In this document: one piece after another, positions 22,579 to 29,567 of the stretch
Layout of the letters: each line of letters opens with the position of its first letter
Numbering within the stretch: the first letter of the stretch is position 1
Assembly (NCBI GenBank): GCA_035264765.1
Contig: DATFPQ010000234.1
Location: forward strand, 1-34,299
Source of the DNA: DATFPQ01 sp035264765
GTDB taxonomy: Bacteria > Actinomycetota > Actinomycetes > Actinomycetales > Angustibacteraceae
Length of the DNA: 34,299 bases
Reading direction: 5' to 3'
Made by a program: the position numbers and the translations under genes
The notes under the pieces: model-generated
Told to the model about the DNA's origin: nothing
Database searches by the model: none
Seen by the model: only the letters and a program-made list of their open reading frames with translations

Positions 22579-23613
22579 TCAGCGGCCGCCCTCGATCTTC
22601 CGCGACCGCTGGTCCTCACCCGGGCCGCCGTAGGGGTAGTCGGCCGCGCCCGGGTCGCTGGCGGCGTCCAGCTGGGCCAGGTCGTCCGGCTCCAGCTTGA
22701 GGTCGGCCGCGCCCAGGTTGTCCTCGAGCTGCTCCAGGGTCCGGGCGCCGAGGATGACCGAGGTCACCGCCGGCTGGGCCACCAGCCAGGCGAGGGCGAC
22801 CTGGGCCATCGAGGCGCCGCGCCGGTCGGCGACCTCGCGGACGGCATCCACGACGTCCCACGTGCGCTGCTGGACGCTGCGCCGGCCGTACGCCTCCACG
22901 CCGCGCTCGGGGTTCTCGCCGAGCCGAGTGGCGCCCGCCGGGCGCTCCTCGCGGCTGTACTTACCGGTCAGCCAGCCACCGCCCAGCGGAGACCAGGGCA
23001 GCAGGCCGAGACCGTTGGCCTGTGCCGCAGGGACGATCTCCCACTCGATCTCGCGAACGAGAAGGTTGTACTGCGGTTGCAGGGTCACGGGTACGGGAAG
23101 TCTGTGCCGCTCGGCCAGGTCGACGATCCGCTGCAGCTGCCAGCCGGTGAAGTTCGACAGGCCGGCGTAGTGCACCTTGCCGGCCCGGGTGGCGTCGTCG
23201 AAGAACCGCAGCGTCTCCTCCATCGGAGTCAGCGGGTCGAACGCGTGGCACTGGTACAGGTCGACGCGCTCGACACCGAGCCGGCGTAGCGATGCGTCAA
23301 GGGCGCGGGTGAGGTGCCGGTGCGAGAGGCCCACGTCGTTGGGACCGTCACCCATGGGGAACCGGCCCTTGGTGGCGAGGACGACGCGGTCGCGGTTCTC
23401 GCTCGAGGTCTTTGCGAGCCAGCGGCCGATGATCTCTTCGCTGACGCCGGTTCCGTAGACGTCCGCCGTGTCGATGAGGGTGCCGCCGGCGTCGAGGAAG
23501 CGGTCGAGCTGCGCGTGCGAGTCGGCCTCGTCGGTCTCCCGACCGAAGGTCATGGTGCCGAGCGTGAGGGTGGACACGGCCGCGCCACTGCGGCCGAGGA
23601 GACGTTGCTGCAT
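22579..23613 (-). CDS. Aldo/keto reductase
   Basis: The 344-aa protein is an NADPH-dependent aldo/keto reductase. It has QQRLLGRSGAAVSTLTLGTM at the start, LIDTADVYGTGVSEE (Asp, Tyr), VVLATKG (Lys), LYQCHAFD (His), and VTSVILGARTLEQLEDNL near the end for cofactor binding. It belongs to the broad YajO/Tas-like group rather than the YghZ group of the other reductase in this window. The ATG start has an AGGAG ribosome site; a longer in-frame start at 23649 lacks support. The GAF and 55-aa genes lie upstream on the same strand, with gaps of 91 and 59 nt. Confidence 0.92.
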   Translation of the reverse strand: MQQRLLGRSGAAVSTLTLGTMTFGRETDEADSHAQLDRFLDAGGTLIDTADVYGTGVSEEIIGRWLAKTSSENRDRVVLATKGRFPMGDGPNDVGLSHRHLTRALDASLRRLGVERVDLYQCHAFDPLTPMEETLRFFDDATRAGKVHYAGLSNFTGWQLQRIVDLAERHRLPVPVTLQPQYNLLVREIEWEIVPAAQANGLGLLPWSPLGGGWLTGKYSREERPAGATRLGENPERGVEAYGRRSVQQRTWDVVDAVREVADRRGASMAQVALAWLVAQPAVTSVILGARTLEQLEDNLGAADLKLEPDDLAQLDAASDPGAADYPYGGPGEDQRSRKIEGGR

Positions 23614-23689
23614 GGACAGGCTCCTGGTGGTGTGGGCAGAGGCCCTCACGCTATCCGCGCCTGCCGTTCCTGCACGCCGAGCGGTCGTG

Positions 23690-23717
23690 CTCAGGAGGTG
23701 GCGCTCAGGAGGTGGCT
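23690..23717. repeat. 14-nt tandem duplication covering the stop of the 55-aa gene
   Basis: CTCAGGAGGTGGC occurs at 23690-23702 and 23704-23716 (period 14). The minus-strand TGA of the 55-aa gene lies in the right copy; the left copy repeats it just downstream. Confidence 0.88.
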
Positions 23718-23872
23718 CGGCGAACCGTCCGGCGGGTGAGACGGGCCGCCACCGTGCGCCGCGCCTGCTCGCGGGCGATGCGGCGCGCCTCGGCGAAGTA
23801 CTCCTCGGACCCCAGCTTGCCGCTCACCCAGCTGCGACCGCGCGGGTCGACGACCTTGTCACGTCTCACCAT
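23705..23872 (-). CDS. Small basic protein of unknown function (55 aa)
   Basis: The 55-residue product begins MVRRDKVVDPRGRSWVSGKLG and ends in an Arg-rich helix (REQARRTVAARLTRR). The start is chosen for its GGAAGGGGA ribosome site at 5-6 nt. Longer in-frame starts (for instance 23899 or 23935) overlap the GAF gene end region and have poorer sites. I do not recognise a function; the VVDPRGRSW motif suggests a conserved family. It sits between the GAF gene and the aldo/keto reductase on the same strand. Confidence 0.65.
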   Translation of the reverse strand: MVRRDKVVDPRGRSWVSGKLGSEEYFAEARRIAREQARRTVAARLTRRTVRRATS

Positions 23873-23931
23873 GACGTCCCCTTCCGATATCCGGGCCATG
23901 GTACGCCGTCGGAAGCGTCCCGCCACGGAGG

Positions 23932-24702
23932 TCATACCTGCGCCAACCCGGCGCCGAGCAGGTTGGCCAGCACCCGGGTCAGCTCCACGTCGGTGCGCCC
24001 CAGGTCGCCCACGCGCGGGGCGTCGACGGTCAGCAGGCCGAGCGGCAGCGACCCCGCGGTGACCGCCACGGCAACCACGGTGAGGTACCCGGCGGCGGGG
24101 GAGGGAGCCACCATCGGGCTGGACCGGACGTCGTCGACCACGACGTAGTCACCGGCCCGGACGACGTCCAGCACCGCGTCGCCGTCGGGCGTCCCGGCGA
24201 CGAAGCTGCCGCGCGGCTGCATCGACCGACCGCCCCAGACCTCGCGGGTCAGTCCCTGCCAGTCGTCGTCCAGCCGGTAGAACGCGCTGCGCGAGCCGTC
24301 CGCCGTCAGCCGGACCACCGCGTCGACCACGGCCTGGCTCAGCTGCCCGGCCACGGTCGCGCGCCCGTCGGCTGTCCGCTGGTCGGCCATGTCGCCGAGG
24401 TAGTTGGTGATCGGCGCCAGCGCGCCGTTCAGAGTGAGCATCAGCTCCGCCTCGGCGTCGACCGCCACCTGCTCGGCCGTGCGCAGCCGTCGCTGGGTGC
24501 GTCGCTCCTGCAGTGCTCCGATCACGACCGTGGCGCCGGCCAGCACGGCGCCGAGCGTGAGCAGCGCGGTGCGGGCGCGGCCGACCGCGTCGCCGCCCGT
24601 GGCCGAGACCACGTAGGTCGCGGCCGCCGCCACGACGGCGGCCGCGGTCAGCAGGTACCCCTTCAGCCGCTCCGGGTCCTTGCTCGACCTCGCCGTGGTC
24701 AC
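23932..24702 (-). CDS. Membrane protein with C-terminal GAF domain
   Basis: The 256-aa version starting at GTG 24702 has a basic N-terminus (ARSSKDPERLK), two membrane helices (about residues 17-37 and 44-65), a coiled-coil-like linker rich in Arg, Gln and Ala (QERRTQRRLRTAEQ), and a GAF-type sensor domain from about residue 110, with GDYVVVDDVRSSPM and LPLGLLTVDAP. It has no output domain, so it may be a sensor partner or a degenerate sensor. The start is uncertain: GTG 24888 would add 62 residues made of a Thr-Ala-Ala/Thr-Gly tetrapeptide repeat. GTG 24702 has an AAGGA site and overlaps the stop of an Arg-rich leader frame (GTGA), which I prefer. Confidence 0.7.
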   Translation of the reverse strand: MTTARSSKDPERLKGYLLTAAAVVAAAATYVVSATGGDAVGRARTALLTLGAVLAGATVVIGALQERRTQRRLRTAEQVAVDAEAELMLTLNGALAPITNYLGDMADQRTADGRATVAGQLSQAVVDAVVRLTADGSRSAFYRLDDDWQGLTREVWGGRSMQPRGSFVAGTPDGDAVLDVVRAGDYVVVDDVRSSPMVAPSPAAGYLTVVAVAVTAGSLPLGLLTVDAPRVGDLGRTDVELTRVLANLLGAGLAQV

Positions 24703-24854
24703 CGTCGCCGTCCTTGTCGCCGTGCCGGTCGCCGTCCCTGTCGCCGTCCCTGTCGCCGTGCCTGCGGCCGTCCCCCTGGCCGCGCCTGCCGCCGTGCCTG
24801 CCGCCGTCCCTGCCGCCGTCCCTGTGGCCGTCGCCGACCCCGTGCCGTTCCCAT
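24699..24854 (-). CDS. Possible Arg/Gln-rich 51-aa leader ORF coupled to the GAF gene
   Basis: An ATG with a strong GGGGGG site six bases upstream opens a 51-codon frame (MGTARGRRRPQGRRQG and so on) made almost wholly of RRQG/RRQA repeats. Its TGA overlaps the preferred GTG start of the GAF gene as GTGA. All three minus-strand frames are open across most of the repeat, so coding is not proven, but this frame alone combines a good ribosome site with a coupled stop/start. Confidence 0.35.
   Translation of the reverse strand: MGTARGRRRPQGRRQGRRQARRQARPGGRPQARRQGRRQGRRPARRQGRRR
24703..24843. repeat. 12-nt minisatellite (GGGACGGCGACA-type units)
   Basis: About ten degenerate 12-nt units (minus strand GGGACGGCGACA, GGGACGGCGGCA, GGCACGGCGACA and variants) run through the region. 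In the GAF frame they encode a TA(A/T)G tetrapeptide repeat, in the second frame an RRQG repeat, and in the third a DGDR/DGGR repeat. The unit length preserves every frame when copies are gained or lost. Confidence 0.9.
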
Positions 24855-24939
24855 GCCCGTCCCCCCTGCCTGGCGCGGTTCTCCTCACTCGCTGGCCGGA
24901 GGCTATCGACGGGCACCGACAACGGCGCCGCGCCGCGTT

Positions 24940-24995
24940 GGCGTCATCGTGGCAACGAGCATCGCGACGACGAACGCCGTTGCCACAATCACGCC
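24940..24995. repeat. Large inverted repeat sharing its core with the element at 2948
   Basis: GGCGTCATCGTGGCAACG (24940-24957) pairs with CGTTGCCACAATCACGCC (24978-24995) with two mismatches in 18, around a 20-nt loop. The left arm and its flank (ATCGTGGCAACGAGCAyCG, 18 of 19 identical) also occur at 2949-2967. It lies between the divergent GAF and DUF72 genes, so here it cannot be a simple convergent-gene terminator. Confidence 0.75.
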
Positions 24996-25148
24996 CACGC
25001 CGGCGCACGGCTGCCCTGCCCCCCGCTCAGCCGGTGGCGGTACAGGCCAGCGGCGGGCTCCAGCCCGGGCGTCGACCCGGGCCGGCGTCGTACGGTGAGT
25101 GCGACCGGACCGGAAGGCGCCTGCCGACGAGGCGACGAGGGAGCCGTG

Positions 25149-26183
25149 GTGACTGCACGCGCGGAGGGGCGGACCCGCCCCCGCCGGGCCACCGCCGGGA
25201 GAACCGACCCCGCGGTCGACCCCGTCGCGGACGGGGCGCTCGTCGGCCCGGACGGCTGGGCGCCGTCCCCGCTGCGCACCGGCATCTCGGGCTGGACGTA
25301 CGCCGGCTGGCGTCGGGCGTTCTACCCGGCGGGCCTGGCCCAGCGGCGCGAGCTGGAGTTCGCCTCCCGGCGGCTGAACAGCATCGAGATCAACGGCTCC
25401 TTCTACTCGCTGCAGCGGGTGGAGTCCTGGCAGCGCTGGTACGCCGAGACGCCGCCGGGCTTCGTCTTCTCGGTGAAGGGCCCGCGGTTCGTCACCCACA
25501 TGAAGAAGCTGCGCGACGTCGAGGCTCCGGTCGCGAACTTCTTCGCCTCCGGGCTGCTGGCGCTCGCGGAAAAGCTCGGACCCGTCCTGTGGCAGCTCCC
25601 ACCTAACTTCGGCTTCTCGGCCGAGCGGCTGGAGGAGTTCTTCGCGCTGCTGCCCCGCACCACCACGCAGGCGGCCGAGCTGGCCACCCGGCACGACGCC
25701 CGCATGGACGACCGCGCACTCACCACGACCACGGTGCACCAACCGCTGCGGCACGCCCTGGAGGTGCGGCACGCAAGCTTCGCCGAGCCCGCGTTCGTCG
25801 AGCTGCTGCGCAGGCACGACGTGGCGCTCGTCTGGGCCGACACCGGCGGACGGTTCCCCGAGATCGCCGACGTCACGTCCGACTTCGCCTACCTACGTCT
25901 GCACGGTGCCGAGGAGCTCTACACCAGCGGCTACGACGAGCCGGCTCTGCGCTGCTGGGCGGGGCGGGTGTGTCAGCTGCGGGACGGTGCGACGCCGGAC
26001 GACGGAACCCGGCTGGCTCCGGACGCGCCGCGGCGTCCCCGCGACGTCTTCGCCTACTTCGACAACGACGTCAAGGTGCGGGCGCCGGTCGACGCGATGC
26101 GGCTGGCCGAGCTGACCGGCTCGGCCGAGCTGACCGGCTCGGCCGGGGAGCGACGCGAACCGCAGCAGGCGGAGCGCCCCTAG
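25149..26183 (+). CDS. DUF72 family protein
   Basis: The 344-aa protein matches the DUF72 (YecE-like) TIM-barrel family: LRTGISGWTYAGWRRAFYP near residue 40, FASRRLNSIEINGSFYSLQ, GFVFSVKGPRFVTHMKKLRD, LWQLPPNF, and the C-terminal FAYLRLHGAEELYTSGY and DVFAYFDNDVKVRAPVDAMRL. The enzymatic function of the family is unknown; some members occur near Fe-S or repair genes. The first 35 residues are a basic low-complexity extension. The start is one of two adjacent GTGs (25146, 25149) after GAGGGAG. An exact 18-nt tandem duplication near the 3' end encodes LTGSAELTGSA. Confidence 0.9.
   Translation: MTARAEGRTRPRRATAGRTDPAVDPVADGALVGPDGWAPSPLRTGISGWTYAGWRRAFYPAGLAQRRELEFASRRLNSIEINGSFYSLQRVESWQRWYAETPPGFVFSVKGPRFVTHMKKLRDVEAPVANFFASGLLALAEKLGPVLWQLPPNFGFSAERLEEFFALLPRTTTQAAELATRHDARMDDRALTTTTVHQPLRHALEVRHASFAEPAFVELLRRHDVALVWADTGGRFPEIADVTSDFAYLRLHGAEELYTSGYDEPALRCWAGRVCQLRDGATPDDGTRLAPDAPRRPRDVFAYFDNDVKVRAPVDAMRLAELTGSAELTGSAGERREPQQAERP
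26106..26141. repeat. Exact 18-nt tandem duplication inside the DUF72 3' end
   Basis: GCCGAGCTGACCGGCTCG occurs twice in succession (26106-26123, 26124-26141), in frame, adding six residues about 14 codons before the stop. Confidence 0.95.
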
Positions 26184-26210
26184 ACCGAGCGTCGGCGCTC
26201 GCTTCCGACG

Positions 26211-26912
26211 TCAGGCCGTCACCAGCTCGCGCTCCAGCGCCGCGGCCTCCGCGTCGAGGTCCTCCAGGCTCGCCCAGCCCCCCGGGCGCGGCCAGGCCTC
26301 GGCGGCCAGGATCAGCGCCGCGGTCACGCACGCGATCGCCGACGACCACGCGACCGCCGCGTCTCCGGTCAGCACCCCGGTGCACAGCCACAGTCCGGTG
26401 CAGGCGACGGACATCCCCCACGCCGAGGCCGCGACGCCGGAGGGCCGGCGGTGCCACCAGGTCGACGCGGTGGCCACCAGCTGCGGAATGCGCGCGATCA
26501 AGCCGGTGGCCGCGAGCGGCAGGATGAGCCAGGCCATTGGCAGCAGCAACACCGAGCCGGCGACGGCGGAGCCGGCCAGCCCCAAGCGGGTCAGCCGAAC
26601 CAGGCGGTTCACGTCCGCCGCCAGAACAAGCCAGAGGACGACGACCCCGCCGGCGAGCACGCACGCGTTGGCGAGCACTTGGGCACCCTGCTGGGTGCGG
26701 ATGCCATAGGCCAGCCAGGCCACGGCGGCCAGTGTGTTCACCGCCCACGAGCCGATGCTCAGACCCGCGGTCTCCCGGGTGCGGACGAGACGGACGATCT
26801 GCGGGACGGCGATGAGGCAGCCGATCGCGGCGGCGGCGTAGCTGGCGGAGGTGGCGACGGTGGACAGCGCGAGCACGGGGAGACGACCAGTTCTGAAGTG
26901 TTGTCGGGACAT
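26211..26912 (-). CDS. PQ-loop (SemiSWEET-like) membrane protein
   Basis: The 233-aa protein has about seven hydrophobic segments and two PQ-loop repeats: GCLIAVPQIVRLVRTRETAGLS (about residues 30-51) and GLIARIPQLVATASTWWHRRPSG (about 137-159). PQ-loop proteins include SWEET and SemiSWEET sugar transporters and lysosomal amino-acid transporters. Two repeats in one chain makes this a full-length rather than half-size form. The substrate is unknown. The ATG start lacks a strong ribosome site; a GACATGGC repeat (26908-26915, 26924-26931) spans it. It converges on the DUF72 gene, 27 nt apart. Confidence 0.8.
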   Translation of the reverse strand: MSRQHFRTGRLPVLALSTVATSASYAAAAIGCLIAVPQIVRLVRTRETAGLSIGSWAVNTLAAVAWLAYGIRTQQGAQVLANACVLAGGVVVLWLVLAADVNRLVRLTRLGLAGSAVAGSVLLLPMAWLILPLAATGLIARIPQLVATASTWWHRRPSGVAASAWGMSVACTGLWLCTGVLTGDAAVAWSSAIACVTAALILAAEAWPRPGGWASLEDLDAEAAALERELVTA

Positions 26913-27072
26913 GGCTTTTCGAGGACATGGCAAAGGGCTGGCCGGGATCGGCCAGCCGCGTCCTAGCGGGGGTACGTCTGTGCGTCGGCAGCCGCCACGC
27001 CGGACCGTAGGACCCGCGTTGTGGTCCGCATCACAGGTCCGGCTCGATGCGGGGTCGTGAGAGCCTGCCCGC

Positions 27073-27552
27073 ATGTCACGGGCGCTCGTGGTCGGTGCGG
27101 CCCTGGTCGACGACCTGCGGACGCCGGGACGACTGCTCGCCGCCCGGCGCAGCGGGCCGCCGCCACTGGCCGGCCGGTGGGAGCTGCCGGGCGGCAAGGT
27201 GGAACCGGGTGAGCCCCCGCCGGACGCGCTCCGCCGCGAGCTGCGCGAGGAGCTCGGCGTCGACGTCCGGCTGGGCGACGAGATCCCGCCCGAGGTCGGC
27301 GCTGCCTGGCCCCTGTCCGAGCGCTACGAGATGCGGGTCTGGCTCGGCTCCGTGGTTGCTGGGCGTCCGGCCCCGCTGACCTCGCACGACGAGCTGCGCT
27401 GGCTGGCACCACCGCAGTGGCAGGACGTCGACTGGCTGGACGGCGACCGCCCGGTGCTCGCCGCGCTGCGCCGACGCGGCTTCGGGACCACACTGGCCCC
27501 AACCCCGCGCTCGCCGGACGAGCGCTCCACCGACCGGAAGGGCATGCGATGA
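27073..27552 (+). CDS. Nudix hydrolase (MutT-like)
   Basis: The 159-aa protein has an intact Nudix box Gx5Ex7REUxEExGU with G41, E47, R55, E56, E59, E60 and G62 (core REELG), preceded by RWELPGGK. It should hydrolyse nucleoside diphosphate-linked compounds; the short MutT-like layout, with LLAARR before the box, fits an 8-oxo-dGTP or CTP pyrophosphohydrolase-like enzyme. The last 20 residues are a polar tail. The ATG has no strong ribosome site. Its stop overlaps the start of the 66-aa acidic gene (ATGA), so the two are translationally coupled. Confidence 0.93.
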   Translation: MSRALVVGAALVDDLRTPGRLLAARRSGPPPLAGRWELPGGKVEPGEPPPDALRRELREELGVDVRLGDEIPPEVGAAWPLSERYEMRVWLGSVVAGRPAPLTSHDELRWLAPPQWQDVDWLDGDRPVLAALRRRGFGTTLAPTPRSPDERSTDRKGMR

Positions 27553-27749
27553 CGGACCAGCCCGACGAGCTGCCGGCGGACGCACCGGAGGCCGACTACC
27601 TGGAACAGCACCAGGCCGCGTTGCCCGGGGACGCCGACGAGCTGGACGCGCGGGCCGCCGTCGACCCCGACGTCGAGGCCAACCCCGCCGACGTCCTGGA
27701 GCAGGCCGAGCCGGTGCCGGTGGACGACGAGGACGAGCGGGCCGAGTAG
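27549..27749 (+). CDS. Small acidic protein (66 aa) coupled to the Nudix gene
   Basis: The 66-residue product begins MTDQPDELPADAPEADYLEQ and is dominated by Asp, Glu, Ala and Pro, so it is likely disordered. Short acidic proteins with a DELPxDxPEADxLEQ start are widespread in actinobacteria, but I know no function. The start overlaps the Nudix stop by ATGA. Its TAG stop lies in a 17-nt tandem duplication. Confidence 0.8.
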   Translation: MTDQPDELPADAPEADYLEQHQAALPGDADELDARAAVDPDVEANPADVLEQAEPVPVDDEDERAE

Positions 27750-27779
27750 TTCCATCGACGCTGTAGTTCCATTGATGCT
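27747..27779. repeat. 17-nt tandem duplication starting at the stop of the acidic gene
   Basis: TAGTTCCATCGACGCT (27747-27762) recurs as TAGTTCCATTGATGCT (27764-27779), with two differences in 16. The first TAG is the gene's stop. Confidence 0.9.
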
Positions 27780-27801
27780 CGGCCCGTGCTACGACGAACC
27801 C

Positions 27802-28221
27802 ATGAGCGACAACGGACCGACGCTCGGCGACGGGAAGATCTGCTACCTGCAGCTCCCGGCCCGCGACGTCCAGGAGTCGGCCCGGTTCTACTCCGAAGCG
27901 CTCGGCTGGACCGTCCGCCGGCGCGGTGACGGAAGCGCCGCCTTCGACGACGGCGTGAACGAGGTCAGTGGCAGCTGGGTGCTCGACCGACCGCCGGCCG
28001 CCGAGCCGGGCCTGCTGATCTACGTCATGGTGGCCGACGCCGACGCGACGCTCGCGCGGGTCGTGGCTGCCGGAGGCGAGGTCGTCCAGCCGGTCGACCG
28101 CTCCGGGGGGGACGTCCTCGCCCGCTTCCGCGACCCGGCGGGCAACGTGCTGGGCCTGTTCGAGCAGCCCGGACTGGCCGTCGCGAGCCGAGGCCAGCAG
28201 GCTGAAACCCCGCAACGGTGA
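27802..28221 (+). CDS. VOC (glyoxalase/dioxygenase-like) family protein
   Basis: The 139-aa protein is a single-chain vicinal oxygen chelate protein with two beta-alpha-beta modules: CYLQLPARDVQESARFYSEALGW at the start of the first, and LLIYVMVADADATLARVVAAGGEVV in the second, ending RFRDPAGNVLGLFEQP. This layout is the common actinobacterial VOC type of unknown substrate, not a clear glyoxalase I. The ATG is preceded, six bases away, by TACGAC, a weak leaderless-type hexamer; there is no ribosome site. The transhydrogenase gene follows 36 nt later on the same strand. Confidence 0.88.
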   Translation: MSDNGPTLGDGKICYLQLPARDVQESARFYSEALGWTVRRRGDGSAAFDDGVNEVSGSWVLDRPPAAEPGLLIYVMVADADATLARVVAAGGEVVQPVDRSGGDVLARFRDPAGNVLGLFEQPGLAVASRGQQAETPQR

Positions 28222-28257
28222 AGGCGTTGTCCCACGCGCCCTGTCCGAGGAGAGGCC

Positions 28258-29556
28258 ATGCACAGCCCGGCCGGTTACCACCCCGCGAACCCCGAGAGCG
28301 TCTTCACCTACGGCGCACCTTCGTTGAAGTTCGGCAATGGCGCGAGCGACGAGATCGGCTACGACCTCAGCCTCACCGGCGCGCGCCGCGTGCTGGTGGT
28401 GACCGACCCGGGGGTGGCGGCTACCGGCATCCCGCAGCGCGTCGCCGACCAGATGGGCCGCTTCGGCATCGAGGCCCGGGTGTTCGACGGCAGCCATGTG
28501 GAGCCGACCGATGCGAGCCTGCAGGCCGCGATCGACCACGCGCGTGAGACCGGCCCCTGGGACGCCTACGTCGCGGTCGGCGGCGGCTCCAGCATCGACA
28601 CCGCCAAGGCGATCAACCTACTCACCACCAACCCCGGCGAGCTGATGGACTACGTCAATGTGCCAGTCGGTCAGGGCAGGGCCCCCACCGAGCCGCTGCG
28701 GCCGCTCGTCGCCGTGCCGACCACCACGGGCACCGGTGCGGAGAGCACGACCGTCTGCATCATGGACGTCCTGGCGCTGAAGGTGAAGACCGGCATCAGC
28801 CACGCTCGCCTGCGGCCGACCCTGGCGGTCGTCGACCCCGACCTCACGCTGAGCCAGCCGCCCGGCGTCACCGCCGCGGCCGGGATGGACATCCTCTGCC
28901 ACGCCCTGGAGAGCTACACCGCGCGGCCGTACAGCAGCTACGAACGCAAGACGCCCGAACGGCGGGTGCCGTACTGCGGGTCCAACCCGGTGGCGGACAT
29001 GTGGTCCGAGAGGGCGTTGAGCCTGCTCGCGGAGTCGTTCCGGCAGGCGGTGCGAGACGGCACGGACACCGCCGCGAGGGGCGCGATGGCGCTGGCCGCG
29101 ACCTTCGCCGGCCTCGGGTTCGGCAACGCCGGGGTTCACATCCCGCACGCCAACGCCTACCCGATCGCCGGCCGGGTCAAGGACTTCCACCCCAAGGACT
29201 ACCCGGCGGACGAGCCGATGGTGCCGCACGGCATGTCGGTGTCGCTGACCGCGCCCGAGGCGTTCCGGTTCACCTTCGACGCCGCACCCGACCGGCACCT
29301 GCGCGCCGCCCGGCTGCTCGCGCCCGGCGTCGACGAGCCCGCCGATCCCGCCGAGCTGCTGCCCACGGTGCTCGTGGACCTGATGCGCGACATCGACATC
29401 CCGAACGGCGTGGCGGCGGTGGGCTACGACGACTCCGACGTCGACGACCTGGTCGAGGGGACGATGAAGCAGCAGCGGCTACTGGCCATTGCGCCCAAGG
29501 ACGTCACCGAGGACGACGTGGCCGGAATCTTCCGCCGGTCGATGTCCCTGTGGTGA
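28258..29556 (+). CDS. Hydroxyacid-oxoacid transhydrogenase-like iron alcohol dehydrogenase
   Basis: The 432-aa protein is an iron-containing (group III) alcohol dehydrogenase of the HOT/ADHFE1 clade. It shows VVTDPGVAATGIPQRV, the cofactor-loop GGGSSIDTAKAINLL, PTTTGTGAESTTV, metal-ligand segments GMDILCHALESYTARPYSS and FGNAGVHIPHANAYPIAG, and GSNPVADMWSE, which is typical of HOT. HOT enzymes couple oxidation of 4-hydroxybutyrate (or another hydroxyacid) to reduction of 2-oxoglutarate using a bound cofactor. The ATG start has a GAGGAGAGG ribosome site. It is likely co-transcribed with the VOC gene, and its stop is 11 nt from the convergent zinc alcohol dehydrogenase. Confidence 0.92.
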   Translation: MHSPAGYHPANPESVFTYGAPSLKFGNGASDEIGYDLSLTGARRVLVVTDPGVAATGIPQRVADQMGRFGIEARVFDGSHVEPTDASLQAAIDHARETGPWDAYVAVGGGSSIDTAKAINLLTTNPGELMDYVNVPVGQGRAPTEPLRPLVAVPTTTGTGAESTTVCIMDVLALKVKTGISHARLRPTLAVVDPDLTLSQPPGVTAAAGMDILCHALESYTARPYSSYERKTPERRVPYCGSNPVADMWSERALSLLAESFRQAVRDGTDTAARGAMALAATFAGLGFGNAGVHIPHANAYPIAGRVKDFHPKDYPADEPMVPHGMSVSLTAPEAFRFTFDAAPDRHLRAARLLAPGVDEPADPAELLPTVLVDLMRDIDIPNGVAAVGYDDSDVDDLVEGTMKQQRLLAIAPKDVTEDDVAGIFRRSMSLW

Positions 29557-29567
29557 CTCCGGGCCGC

